Assembly (NCBI GenBank): GCA_031268885.1 | Contig: JAIRWR010000031.1 | Location: forward strand, 1-41,835 | DNA from: Synergistaceae bacterium | GTDB taxonomy: Bacteria; Synergistota; Synergistia; Synergistales; Synergistaceae | Length of the DNA stretch: 41,835 bases | Direction of reading: 5' to 3' | In this document: piece after piece, positions 30,180 to 38,215 of the stretch | How the letters are laid out: each line of letters starts with the position of its first letter | Numbering within the stretch: the first letter of the stretch is position 1 | The notes under the pieces: generated by a model | Seen by the model: only the letters and a program-made list of their open reading frames with translations | What the model was told of the DNA's origin: nothing | Database searches by the model: none | Program-made: the position numbers and the translations under genes

Positions 30180-30271
30180 TTTCGTGTATTTATAAGGTCA
30201 CTACACCTCAACCGTCGGCGATAAAGCGGCACACCCCTGAAAAATAAAATACTCACGCTGAGCGCGCCCGT

Positions 30272-30301
30272 TTGACTTATTTCCCGATCTTATGTCATAC
30301 T
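30272..30301 (+). promoter_or_regulatory. Probable guaA promoter
   Basis: TTGACT (30272-30277), 18 nt, CATACT (30296-30301), 45 nt ahead of the guaA ATG. The -35 is good, the -10 moderate. Confidence 0.4.
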
Positions 30302-30345
30302 CGCTTGTATGATAGACACATATAAAAGAGACTGGGAGGTGCGAG

Positions 30346-31914
30346 ATGTCCAGCCGAACTAACATAAAAGATTGCGAAAAAGACGGTGGCATCGTAATTT
30401 TAGATTTTGGCTCTCAGTATACTCAGCTCATCGCGAGAAGGGTACGGGAATTTGAGGTCTACAGCGAAATTTTGCCGTGGAACTCTTCCATAAGCCGCGT
30501 GCTTGAATCACATCCCAGAGGGGTGATACTGTCCGGCGGACCGCGCAGCACAATCGGCCATGACGCTCCATATATAGACGCGTCGATTCTCGACGGTTCG
30601 CTGCCGGTGCTTGGAATCTGCTACGGAATGCAGCTGATCGCGCACGCGCTCGGGGGCAGGGTTCAGCACGGGAGGCTCGGAGAGTACGGCCGGACAAGGG
30701 TTATTTTCGACCGGTCCACCGCCTCCGCTATCACAAAAGGACTTCCGGACAGCGTTGATGTCTGGATGAGCCACTGGGATGAGGTGATCTTCCTCCCCGA
30801 AGGAGCTCTGCCGCTTGCCAGCAGCGAGTCTGGGACGTGCGCTGCCTTCTCAATGATGGATGGCAGGATACAGGGGCTTCAGTTTCACCCCGAGGTGGAA
30901 TCGACCGAGTACGGCCGAGAAATGCTCTCCGCTTTTATATTCGACGTATGCGGCGCCAAGGCTAACTGGAAGCTCGGAGACTGGGCGGAACACGCCATGG
31001 AGGAGATATCCGAGTCGGTGGGCGGTTCCGACAGGGTGATATGCGGGCTGTCCGGCGGCGTTGATTCGACCGTGTCGGCGGTTCTCTCCTCGAAGGTCCT
31101 GGGCGACAGGCTGGACTGTATCTTCGTCGATCACGGCTTTTTGAGGAAAGACGAACCTGAACAGGTATTGGAGATGTACGAAAGACTGAAGCTGAGAGTA
31201 CATCGCGTCAACGAGTCAACGCGTTTTCTGAATGCCATAAACGGCGCTACCGAACCCGAGCAGAAGCGCAAGATCATCGGCGAGCAGTTTATCAGGGTGT
31301 TCGAAAGAGAGGCCAAGCGTCTCGGCAACGCGAAGTGGCTTCTTCAGGGGACGATATACCCCGATGTCATAGAGAGCGGCAGCGCCGGCGGAGATGTGAT
31401 AAAGAGCCACCACAACGTCGGAGGGCTGCCCGAGAAGATGGACATGAAACTGCTCGAACCTCTTCGTGAACTCTTCAAGGATGAAGTACGCAAGATAGGC
31501 CTGATGCTCGGCATCCCCGATCACTTCCTGAAACGCCACCCGTTCCCAGGGCCTGGTCTTGCCATCCGCTGTCTTGGCCCGCTTGAGAGGACGCGGCTCA
31601 ATACGCTGCGCGAGGCCGACGCCATATTCATATCGGAGATAAAGGCGGCTGGCCTCTACGACTTGATCTGGCAGGCGTTTTGCGTTCTCCTTCCGGTGAG
31701 GAGCGTCGGCGTCGCCGGAGACATCCGCACATACGGCGAGACCGTGGTTCTAAGGACGGTAACGTCGCTCGACGCTATGACCGCGGAGTCGGTTCACCTG
31801 CCCTGGGAAGTAATAGACAGGGTCGTGAGGAGGATCTGCGGAGAAGTGCCCGGAGTCGGCCGTGTCGTCATGGATGTGACGGGGAAACCTCCGTCTACAA
31901 TCGAGTGGGAGTGA
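30346..31914 (+). CDS. guaA: GMP synthase (glutamine-hydrolysing)
   Basis: 522 aa from ATG after GGGAGGTG. It converts XMP, ATP and glutamine to GMP. The class I glutamine amidotransferase domain starts VILDFGSQYTQLIARRVRE, has GICYGMQLIA (catalytic Cys near residue 93) and LQFHPEVEST (His, Glu). The ATP-pyrophosphatase P-loop is CGLSGGVDSTVSA, followed by the dimerisation domain with HPFPGPGLAIRCLG and the C-terminal KPPSTIEWE. Monocistronic, rightward. Complete and normal in length. Confidence 0.98.
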   Translation: MSSRTNIKDCEKDGGIVILDFGSQYTQLIARRVREFEVYSEILPWNSSISRVLESHPRGVILSGGPRSTIGHDAPYIDASILDGSLPVLGICYGMQLIAHALGGRVQHGRLGEYGRTRVIFDRSTASAITKGLPDSVDVWMSHWDEVIFLPEGALPLASSESGTCAAFSMMDGRIQGLQFHPEVESTEYGREMLSAFIFDVCGAKANWKLGDWAEHAMEEISESVGGSDRVICGLSGGVDSTVSAVLSSKVLGDRLDCIFVDHGFLRKDEPEQVLEMYERLKLRVHRVNESTRFLNAINGATEPEQKRKIIGEQFIRVFEREAKRLGNAKWLLQGTIYPDVIESGSAGGDVIKSHHNVGGLPEKMDMKLLEPLRELFKDEVRKIGLMLGIPDHFLKRHPFPGPGLAIRCLGPLERTRLNTLREADAIFISEIKAAGLYDLIWQAFCVLLPVRSVGVAGDIRTYGETVVLRTVTSLDAMTAESVHLPWEVIDRVVRRICGEVPGVGRVVMDVTGKPPSTIEWE

Positions 31915-31927
31915 TATACTTAAGCGT

Positions 31928-32003
31928 AGGCCTTCTATCGATGGCAACCTCCTTTAGCGCGGAGACTATAAGAAGGTATTATACAAAATCGATCAGAAGG
32001 CCT
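31928..32003. repeat. Inverted repeat between convergent guaA and the amino-acid dehydrogenase operon
   Basis: AGGCCTTCTATCGAT (31928-31942) and ATCGATCAGAAGGCCT (31988-32003) are complementary over 14 positions with one asymmetry. They are separated by 45 bp. No U-tract follows either side. It may act as a weak bidirectional terminator or be a relic element. Confidence 0.45.
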
Positions 32004-32046
32004 CAACCCCAAAGATTGACAGATTAAGAACTCTGAACTCTCAAGC

Positions 32047-33195
32047 CTATGTAATATGAGGCTCCATTATGAGTTCACCCCGCGCGAAGCGTCTATAATC
32101 AAGCACGGATAGATCTATATCGGGTGTATTGCCGGTCAGCTGCTGTGCCAGGACCTTTCCGGCTATGGGAGAGAGCATGAACCCATGCCCAGAGTACCCG
32201 GTGGAGTGGTAGAAGTTTTTTACATCCGTCTCGCCTATTATGGGAGATCCATCCGGAGTCATATCGTAGAGCCCAGCCCAGTGCCGCACAATCCTTATCT
32301 CCTTAGTGACGGGCAAAATCCTGTTCAGCACTCGGCTCATCGCTGTTATGAACTGCCATGTCGTTTTGTTCTCGAAATCCTGAGGATGTCCTGCCGGGCT
32401 CATTCCGCAGATGATTGAGCCGTGGGGGCGCTGCTGGATGTAATAGTTGCCGGAGAAGCTCATAAGCATCGGAGGGCATACCCCAGCCTCTACAGGTTCG
32501 GTGATCATTATCTCGTGCCGCTCTCCCCAGTTGGGAAGGTCCACGCCGGCGAACTTCGCCACTATCTGGGAGCAGGCCCCGGAGCAGTTTATAACCACGT
32601 CGGCGTCGATGTGTCCCCTGGAGGTGTCGATCCCTGTGGCTCTGCCGCCTTTTACGGTGATCCCAGTGCATTCGGTCCTTTTATGATAGGAGACGCCGAT
32701 TCTCTTAGCGGCCTCCAGATACGCGAAGGCTGTCAGAAATGGGTCGGCGTGACCGTCGCGCGCGTGGTATACAAAGCCGGTGGCGTCGGACGCATCGAGA
32801 GCGGGACATATCTCCCTGGCCTCGGAGAGGGTCACCGTCTTGCTCTTGATCCCAAGGCCGTTCTGCAGCGCAATCCCCTTCTTCAGGTTCTCGAATTCGC
32901 TGTCGGAGTACGCTATCAGGAGATATCCGCCCTGATTCAGTCCGACGGACATGCCCAGTTCGGCATCGAGGTTTTCGAAAATATCGAGCGCCGCGATTCC
33001 CAGACGGCAGTTCATCTCCGTACCCCATTGGGCGCGTATGCCGGCCCCGCATCTTCCTGTTGATCCGCTGCATACCGTCCCCTTTTCGACGACTACGACG
33101 TCATGCCTGCCGAATCGGGCGAGGTAATACGCGGTCGCGATACCCACAATACCCCCGCCTATTATTACGACGTCTGCCCTGTCTTTCCACTCCAT
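32047..33195 (-). CDS. DAO-family FAD oxidoreductase, beta subunit of a multi-subunit amino-acid dehydrogenase
   Basis: 382 aa from ATG after GGAGGTG. The FAD-binding motif VVIIGGGIVGIATAYYLARFG, then VVVEKGTVCSGSTGRCGAGIRAQWG, is the DadA/HcnC/SoxB-type N-terminus. The C-terminal motif is GYSGHGFMLSPIAGKVLAQ. Such subunits oxidise a secondary or primary amine of an amino acid (proline, hydroxyproline, glycine, sarcosine or a D-amino acid) and pass electrons to partner subunits. It starts inside the end of the BFD-type gene (31-nt overlap). Confidence 0.88.
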   Translation of the reverse strand: MEWKDRADVVIIGGGIVGIATAYYLARFGRHDVVVVEKGTVCSGSTGRCGAGIRAQWGTEMNCRLGIAALDIFENLDAELGMSVGLNQGGYLLIAYSDSEFENLKKGIALQNGLGIKSKTVTLSEAREICPALDASDATGFVYHARDGHADPFLTAFAYLEAAKRIGVSYHKRTECTGITVKGGRATGIDTSRGHIDADVVINCSGACSQIVAKFAGVDLPNWGERHEIMITEPVEAGVCPPMLMSFSGNYYIQQRPHGSIICGMSPAGHPQDFENKTTWQFITAMSRVLNRILPVTKEIRIVRHWAGLYDMTPDGSPIIGETDVKNFYHSTGYSGHGFMLSPIAGKVLAQQLTGNTPDIDLSVLDYRRFARGELIMEPHIT

Positions 33196-33479
33196 GCGGG
33201 TTCACCTCCCTCCGACGCGAGCAAGCCGGTCTTTATGGGTTTGACCGGAGGGCGGACAGTCCCGGCCTCGATCTGGTCGATGGGCGTTCCAAGCCAGCGG
33301 GACAGCTCGCGCAGTATTATGTCATGGCAACCTCTGCCCTGGCATGGCCCCATGCCGACGCGAAGGATCCTCTTCAATTCGTTGATCGTATCGCAGCCTC
33401 TGTCAATCCACTCCCTTATCTCATCGATAGTGATCTCCTCGCATCTGCATACGATCACCTCTTTTTTAGCGCCGCCCAT
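33165..33479 (-). CDS. BFD-type [2Fe-2S] subunit
   Basis: 104 aa from the ATG at 33479 (a GTG at 33488 is possible). KEVIVCRCEEITIDEIREWI and GMGPCQGRGCHDIIL carry the four cysteines (CxC ... CxxxxC) of the bacterioferritin-associated ferredoxin-like/NirB family. It links the DAO-type beta subunit to the FAD-containing alpha chain; in homologous systems this domain is the alpha subunit's C-terminus. Starts next to the stop of the ferredoxin-like gene. Confidence 0.85.
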   Translation of the reverse strand: MGGAKKEVIVCRCEEITIDEIREWIDRGCDTINELKRILRVGMGPCQGRGCHDIILRELSRWLGTPIDQIEAGTVRPPVKPIKTGLLASEGGEPAWSGKTGQTS

Positions 33480-33480
33480 C

Positions 33481-33987
33481 TCAAACACCCGCCTTTATCG
33501 CTCTTATGCCGTTCGCGAATTCCCTCGGGGCTGATACGTGAACGACATAGGTCTTGTCTCGTTTCGGCTCGATTACAGCCTCCACCGTTCCGCGCGCGAG
33601 GGCCTCTCCGCCGCGCCCCAGGCACGTGACGGTATCACCCTTTGATGGCAGCGGCAGCATCTCATAGGGGAGCTTATACAGCGCCTTGTCCTCGCTGAAG
33701 GCAAGGTCGATGACAAAGCATGCCAGCCCGGGACATGCCGCGACGCAGATCGCGCAGCCGGTGCACTTTTCGTAATCTATCAGAGGGGTATCGTTGATAT
33801 CCGAGAACGGAAGTATAGCCCCAGCCGGGCAACTCGTGGCGCACGGGTTGCATGGTATGCGCTGAGGGCACTCGACTATGACGAGTCCGCCCTTCTTGGC
33901 CCCCCACAACCCGCTCGGCGGGCGAATCGCTCCCTGCCGTTCGTCCGTCAGGATTCCGCTGTTGAAGAGGAGATCATTTTCGCTCAT
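33481..33987 (-). CDS. 4Fe-4S ferredoxin-type subunit
   Basis: 168 aa from the ATG at 33987, 7 nt after GGGAGGTG. An eight-cysteine arrangement CPQRIPCNPCATSCPAGAI and CTGCAICVAACPGLAC suggests two [4Fe-4S] clusters. The C-terminal half (YEMLPLPSKGDTVTCLG, TVEAVIEPKRDKTYVVHVS) is beta-rich. This subunit likely carries electrons out of the dehydrogenase to a ferredoxin or quinone-type acceptor. It overlaps neither neighbour except for 4-nt spacing to the FAD gene. Confidence 0.85.
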   Translation of the reverse strand: MSENDLLFNSGILTDERQGAIRPPSGLWGAKKGGLVIVECPQRIPCNPCATSCPAGAILPFSDINDTPLIDYEKCTGCAICVAACPGLACFVIDLAFSEDKALYKLPYEMLPLPSKGDTVTCLGRGGEALARGTVEAVIEPKRDKTYVVHVSAPREFANGIRAIKAGV

Positions 33988-33991
33988 CTTT

Positions 33992-35089
33992 TCACACCTC
34001 CCACTCATCGCGCGACACCTTGCCGATGCCGGAGCGAATCTTGGCTCCTACCTCTCCAGCCCTCAGACGGTTGAGGCGAGCCCAGTATTCGTCAAGTTTT
34101 TCCATCTTCGCCGGAAGGCCGAGGCTGTCAGCGGCGCAGAGACCTGCGATGCGGCCCTCCACCATGGCGGCGCTCGCCTCCTCTATTCCCATGGCGTCGC
34201 CGGCTGACCAGAAGTCCGGGTTCGATGTTCTCATGGTGCGGTCTCGTTCCGCGACCGAGCCGCAGAGCTCCGGCACGTATCTCATTCTGCACCCCGCGTG
34301 GGAGAGTATCTCCGTGGTCGGAGAGAGCCCCACGGCCAGGCAGATGACGTCACACTCGATGGTCCGCTCGAGCCCTGTGGGGTTGAATTTATCGTCCAGC
34401 TCCATTATCACCGCGCCCTCGACCACGCGCTCGCCCAACGCCTCCTTGACGGAGTGCCTGAGTAAAATCGGTATCCCAAGCCTTCTTATCTTCGCGGCGT
34501 GAACCCAGTACCCGCCGATCTTAGGCATCGCCTCCACCACAGCGGCGACCTCCACTCCCGCCTGCGTCATCTGGTAGCTGACGATGAGCCCGATGTTCCC
34601 CGCGCCAACCATGAGAACCCGGCGCCCAGGCGTCACTCCATAGACGTTCATCAGAGTCTGTACGGCGCCGGCCCCATACACGCCGGGAAGATCGTTGTTT
34701 GGGAACGGGATGAGCCGCTCTGACGCGCCAGTGGCCACTATCGTCCTCCGTGCCTTGATCCGGGCGCAGGAATCCTCCCCGCGCATAGCGGTGAAGGTCT
34801 TATCCTCGATGTAGTAGCCGGTGACCGTCGTATTAGTCAAGGCCTTGACCTTCCCCTCGTTCTCCCTGATCTCATCCAACAAAATATCAGCGATTTTGTA
34901 TCCTCGCGTCCCGGCGTACTCGTCCCTGCTCCCGAAGAATTTGTGAGTCTGTTTGACAAGCTGTCCGCCAAGCCGAAGGTCGCCTTCGACTATCAGCACA
35001 TCCGCGCCGCACGAAGCGGCCTCCGCCGCCGCCGACAACCCTGCCGCCCCACCGCCGACCACGAGAATGTCAGTAGAGATATCCGTCAT
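33992..35089 (-). CDS. NAD/FAD-type oxidoreductase, alpha subunit of the amino-acid dehydrogenase
   Basis: 365 aa. TDILVVGGGAAGLSAAAEAA, then LRLGGQLVKQTHKFFGS, form the N-terminal FAD site; RRVLMVGAGNIGLIVSYQM is the second Rossmann motif; NPDFWSAGDAMGIEEASAAMVEGRIAG lies near the C-terminus. This is the HcnB / proline-dehydrogenase alpha type. No BFD domain is fused to it; the BFD chain is separate at 33165-33479. Confidence 0.9.
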   Translation of the reverse strand: MTDISTDILVVGGGAAGLSAAAEAASCGADVLIVEGDLRLGGQLVKQTHKFFGSRDEYAGTRGYKIADILLDEIRENEGKVKALTNTTVTGYYIEDKTFTAMRGEDSCARIKARRTIVATGASERLIPFPNNDLPGVYGAGAVQTLMNVYGVTPGRRVLMVGAGNIGLIVSYQMTQAGVEVAAVVEAMPKIGGYWVHAAKIRRLGIPILLRHSVKEALGERVVEGAVIMELDDKFNPTGLERTIECDVICLAVGLSPTTEILSHAGCRMRYVPELCGSVAERDRTMRTSNPDFWSAGDAMGIEEASAAMVEGRIAGLCAADSLGLPAKMEKLDEYWARLNRLRAGEVGAKIRSGIGKVSRDEWEV

Positions 35090-35101
35090 GTCACCAACAC
35101 C

Positions 35102-35440
35102 TCACTCAGAGATAATAGGAGCTATGAGGGCCCGCCCCTTACCGCGCTGCGTCTCGACCTTCATTCCGGCCGCCAGTGGCGTGACGCATGTTCTCACGTT
35201 TGGAATTCCATCGACAACCATAAAACAACTGCTGCACTTTCCAATGGCGCAGAAAAATCCTCTAGGGCGCTTCATATTTGGGGTCTCACGATAGACTCTG
35301 ACGCCATTCGCGTGAAGAGCGGCCGCGATCGGAGCACCCTTGAAGCCCTCCATAGCCACCCCATCAAATGTGAACCAGACTCTCTCTTCTCGCTTGAAGT
35401 AAGACAAGTCAAGCACCGGATGTTCCGCAATGAGCTCCAT
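35102..35440 (-). CDS. [2Fe-2S]-binding subunit (HcnA-like)
   Basis: 112 aa from the ATG at 35440, 8 nt after GGAGG. A plant-type ferredoxin domain with FTFDGVAMEGFKGAPIAAAL, FCAIGKCSSCFMVVDGIPNV, and a fourth Cys in RTCVTPL. HcnA-like subunits supply the [2Fe-2S] centre of heteromeric amino-acid dehydrogenases. First gene of the five-gene operon, 12 bp before the alpha subunit. Confidence 0.9.
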   Translation of the reverse strand: MELIAEHPVLDLSYFKREERVWFTFDGVAMEGFKGAPIAAALHANGVRVYRETPNMKRPRGFFCAIGKCSSCFMVVDGIPNVRTCVTPLAAGMKVETQRGKGRALIAPIISE

Positions 35441-35462
35441 CGATATTTCCTCCATTCTCGAG

Positions 35463-35702
35463 TCAGATCGGGCGATTTTCGTAACAACCGACCGCGGAAT
35501 GAGATTTCAGCGCGATGATGATCAATTCTCTCCCTCTGATGTATCCGTTGGCACAGGCCACTGTGGATCGTTTGAGTTCGAGATGGTTTACGTCGTGAAG
35601 CAACACCTCGCGGACGCTCCCGAGGATTTTAGCGAGACCGTGCGCGAACCGCATGTAGCGACGAAGCTTCGAATGAATATCGCGCAAGCTGCCGGAGTGC
35701 AT
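35463..35702 (-). pseudogene. Truncated YheO/DauR-like PAS regulator
   Basis: 79 codons from an ATG with GGAGGGG upstream. RYMRFAHGLAKILGSVREVL, then LHDVNHLELKRSTVACANGY and IRGRE, is the N-terminal PAS_6 domain of the YheO family (EVVLHD and ANGxxSGR in relatives). The sequence loses similarity at the next residues and stops. The C-terminal HTH_22 domain is missing, so the regulator is a fragment of about a third of the normal 210-240 residues. It lies directly upstream of the dehydrogenase operon, where DauR-type repressors of D-amino-acid operons are found. Confidence 0.6.
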
Positions 35703-35920
35703 ATCGCATCCCCCCTCCGCCCTTATTCAACTGTGTTCGAAACAACCGATGCGCTAATATTAGGTAACTATTCTATGTCAGTAGCGGAACGGAGAATAAT
35801 TTTTCGCGCGACAGCAATATTCACGCTAAACGCACAAATCAGCCCTAGATATCATAGCTTGAGGGCGTTATCTTACATCGAGGCTTGAGCCGGCTAGTTG
35901 GATCGTGAGAGACGCAACTG

Positions 35921-36172
35921 TTATTTATCATCCTTTACGTCTCCCGCGCGAGCACGCCAGACCAGCCAAGGCAACCGCTCAGAAAAAGCGGGGTTTCTCC
36001 AGTTTTTCTTGACAGCTAGCCTCGAAAGGGTTCCAAACACAACAACTGTCGCGAAGAATATCGGAGAATCCGTCAGGAGAGCGATCACAAAGACTATAAA
36101 CGCCGCTAACGCGAATACGTTTCTGTAGAAATTCTGGGACGCCCTCCCGACTCCTGGATTCAGACCGAACAT
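35921..36172 (-). CDS. Small two-helix membrane protein of the TRAP operon
   Basis: 83 aa. VFALAAFIVFVIALL and SPIFFATVVVFGTLSRLAV are two membrane helices, with a basic/charged C-terminal tail. It lies 10 bp after the dctM stop, in the same direction. I know no named family. It may help the transporter or be a leftover of the next gene. Confidence 0.55.
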   Translation of the reverse strand: MFGLNPGVGRASQNFYRNVFALAAFIVFVIALLTDSPIFFATVVVFGTLSRLAVKKNWRNPAFSERLPWLVWRARAGDVKDDK

Positions 36173-36182
36173 TCGACAGATC

Positions 36183-37499
36183 TCACCACGCGGTTCCTAA
36201 TACCATATGCGGCAGGAACAGCACTAGTTTTGGGAAATAACCGACGAATACGAGCGCCGGGAACCAGCAGAGGGCTATAAACCACAGTGTGGGCTTCATC
36301 ATCTCATTTATGGGCGTGTTTGAAAGCCTCCCCGACAGGTACAGAACTGGCGCGGCGGGTGGAGTGATGCACCCGAGCCCCGTGTTGACTCCCACGACAG
36401 CCGCGTAGTGAATAGGGCTGAAGCCGAGATGAATGATGATGGGCATCAGTATCGGAGTGGTCAGGGTCACGACACTGATATCGTCCATCAACATCCCCAT
36501 GATAACGAGGAAGATATTTATCATCCCCATGATGACCCATTTGTTCGCGGAGACCGAGTAAAAGAGATGCAGCACCTTGCCCGGAAGGTCCTCTAGAATG
36601 TAGAGCCGGCTCAGCATCGACACCGAATACAGCATTACCATTATGACGCCGATCGTCACTCCCGACTCTATCAGACAGTCGCACAACCCCCTGAAGGTGA
36701 GCCCCTTGTAGACAAACATACCGACAGGTATGGAGTAGAGCACAGCCAGGGCGGAAGCCTCCGTGGGCGTCATTATGCCCCCGTATATCGTGCCGAGGAC
36801 TATAACCGGCAGGAAGAGGGCGGGGATGGCCAATACGCCGCGCTTCTTGAAGAGCGCTTTTTTCTCTTCCCATGTGCGTTTTTTAGCCACCAGGACCGAT
36901 GGACTGTCCCGCAGAAGCCAGATATTGGCCAGGGAGATCAGCACGGTGACCAATATCCCGGCCGAAACAGTCGACAGGAAACATGCCAGCACCGATTGGC
37001 CGCTTATCCAGGCGAAGATTATAAGCGTCGCGTTTGGCGGTATCAGAAGCCCCAGGAGCGACGCGTTGGCCATGAGAGCCGCGGTATGTCCCTTTGGGTA
37101 TCCAGCCTTTTCGAAACGGGGGAACATGATGGAGCCGATACATGAGAGAGTGGCGCAGGCCGCGCCAGTGATCGATCCAAAGACCGCGCACGATACGGTG
37201 CCGACCACCCCGAGACCGCCCTTTACACTGCCGCAGAAGACGTCCACGAAGTCTATGAGCTTTTCGCCTATCTTGCCCTTCTCCATCAGTCCGCCGGCGA
37301 TGATGAACATGGCAATCGCCATGAGCGACACTGACGACATCTGCAGGTATCCGTGAGGGAGAAGCTGGGCGGGGTTGTAGCCCATGCCGTCCGGGCCGCC
37401 GAAGAATATCAGCCATGCTGAGGACGCCATAAAGCTCACTGGCACCGGGACCCCGATTAACAGGGTTACTATAAGTATCAAAAGCGCTATATAGATCAC
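36183..37499 (-). CDS. dctM: TRAP transporter large permease
   Basis: 438 aa from GTG, in 4-nt overlap with dctQ. About 12 membrane segments; DctM family marks are PVSFMASSAWLIFFGGPDG, GSITGAACATLSCIGSIMFP, GLLIPPNATLIIFAW, TPTEASALAVLYSIPVG, and TPPAAPVLYLSG. This is the ion-driven transmembrane chain; TRAP transporters typically use a Na+ gradient, which the mmd decarboxylase would generate. Confidence 0.96.
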   Translation of the reverse strand: MIYIALLILIVTLLIGVPVPVSFMASSAWLIFFGGPDGMGYNPAQLLPHGYLQMSSVSLMAIAMFIIAGGLMEKGKIGEKLIDFVDVFCGSVKGGLGVVGTVSCAVFGSITGAACATLSCIGSIMFPRFEKAGYPKGHTAALMANASLLGLLIPPNATLIIFAWISGQSVLACFLSTVSAGILVTVLISLANIWLLRDSPSVLVAKKRTWEEKKALFKKRGVLAIPALFLPVIVLGTIYGGIMTPTEASALAVLYSIPVGMFVYKGLTFRGLCDCLIESGVTIGVIMVMLYSVSMLSRLYILEDLPGKVLHLFYSVSANKWVIMGMINIFLVIMGMLMDDISVVTLTTPILMPIIIHLGFSPIHYAAVVGVNTGLGCITPPAAPVLYLSGRLSNTPINEMMKPTLWFIALCWFPALVFVGYFPKLVLFLPHMVLGTAW

Positions 37500-38026
37500 G
37501 CCTCACGCCCCCTTCCCAGCATTACGGTACAGAGGAAAAGATTTCTCAGGAAATAGACCTCCATGAAAATCAGGCCGGCGAATATGCTGGCGTGGGAGGT
37601 CCATAGCGGTATGCGCCATATCATGCTCGTGGGTTTGAACGTAAAGTTTCCAAGCGGGCCCGCGAAACTGAATTTGAAGTATCCAAACCCATAATAGACA
37701 AAAAGTCCGCAGGCCACGCATGCCGCCAACCATCGCAACACCCTGAGCACCCTTCTCGCCAAATTGTCGGGAAAGTAGGCGTCTACTATATCCGCGGTGA
37801 CATGGGAGTTATTGTAAGCTCCATACGCGGCTCCCATAAAATACAACCAAAAGGCTACGAGAACCGCGATTTCGTCATAACCCATAAAGTTGACCTTAAA
37901 AATATACCTGCTCAGCGCCGCACCCGTTATGAGCAAGGTCATCAGGAGAGAATTCACGATGAGGATTATCGAGAAGAACCCCACTACGATCCTGTCGAAC
38001 AAATTTTTCTTGGCTTCATCGGGCAT
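37496..38026 (-). CDS. dctQ: TRAP transporter small permease
   Basis: 176 aa, four membrane helices: FFSIILIVNSLLMTLLITGA, then DEIAVLVAFWLYFMGAAYGA, VLRWLAACVACGLFVYYGFG, and a last helix near SIFAGLIFMEVYFLR. The pattern Y-IF-x5-GYDEI and H-V-T-A-D is typical for DctQ. Separated from dctP by a terminator-like hairpin, and overlaps dctM. Confidence 0.93.
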   Translation of the reverse strand: MPDEAKKNLFDRIVVGFFSIILIVNSLLMTLLITGAALSRYIFKVNFMGYDEIAVLVAFWLYFMGAAYGAYNNSHVTADIVDAYFPDNLARRVLRVLRWLAACVACGLFVYYGFGYFKFSFAGPLGNFTFKPTSMIWRIPLWTSHASIFAGLIFMEVYFLRNLFLCTVMLGRGREA

Positions 38027-38046
38027 TTTATCAAACCTCCGTAACC

Positions 38047-38083
38047 AAAAAGGCGGGAACAGTCAAAAAATGTGGTTCCCGCC
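38047..38083 (-). terminator. Intercistronic hairpin between dctP and dctQ
   Basis: On the minus strand GGCGGGAAC (38075-38083) and GTTCCCGCC (38052-38060) form a 9-bp stem followed by TTTTT. Such an attenuator after the binding-protein gene gives more DctP than permease, as is usual for binding-protein-dependent transporters. Confidence 0.85.
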
Positions 38084-38215
38084 TCGTTGGGTAGCTTGTT
38101 ATATCCGCGGTCTCCATGGACAGCCCTGTCCATCACGCGGGTGTCTCAGAATCTCCTCCAAAAGTTGGCGAATACACACTGCCATTTATAACAGTTTCGA
38201 ATATACTGACAGTTT

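Larger units (their letters stand above)
29764..30345. other. Intergenic region between DUF2156 gene and guaA
   Basis: Contains one copy of the 15-bp repeat CCCTCAAACCACAGG (29844-29858), the strong hairpin at 30143-30179 and the guaA promoter. I see no gene; the open minus frame up to 29955 is discussed under the DUF2156 gene. No purine riboswitch motif is present before guaA. Confidence 0.5.

Noticed and set aside
30181-30345. Possible purine riboswitch before guaA
   Set aside because: The conserved junction bases of the guanine aptamer are absent; only a promoter and a plain leader are visible.
35430-35888. A 152-codon plus-strand open frame
   Set aside because: The minus strand here encodes a recognisable PAS_6 fragment with a ribosome site, and the plus frame has no family pattern.
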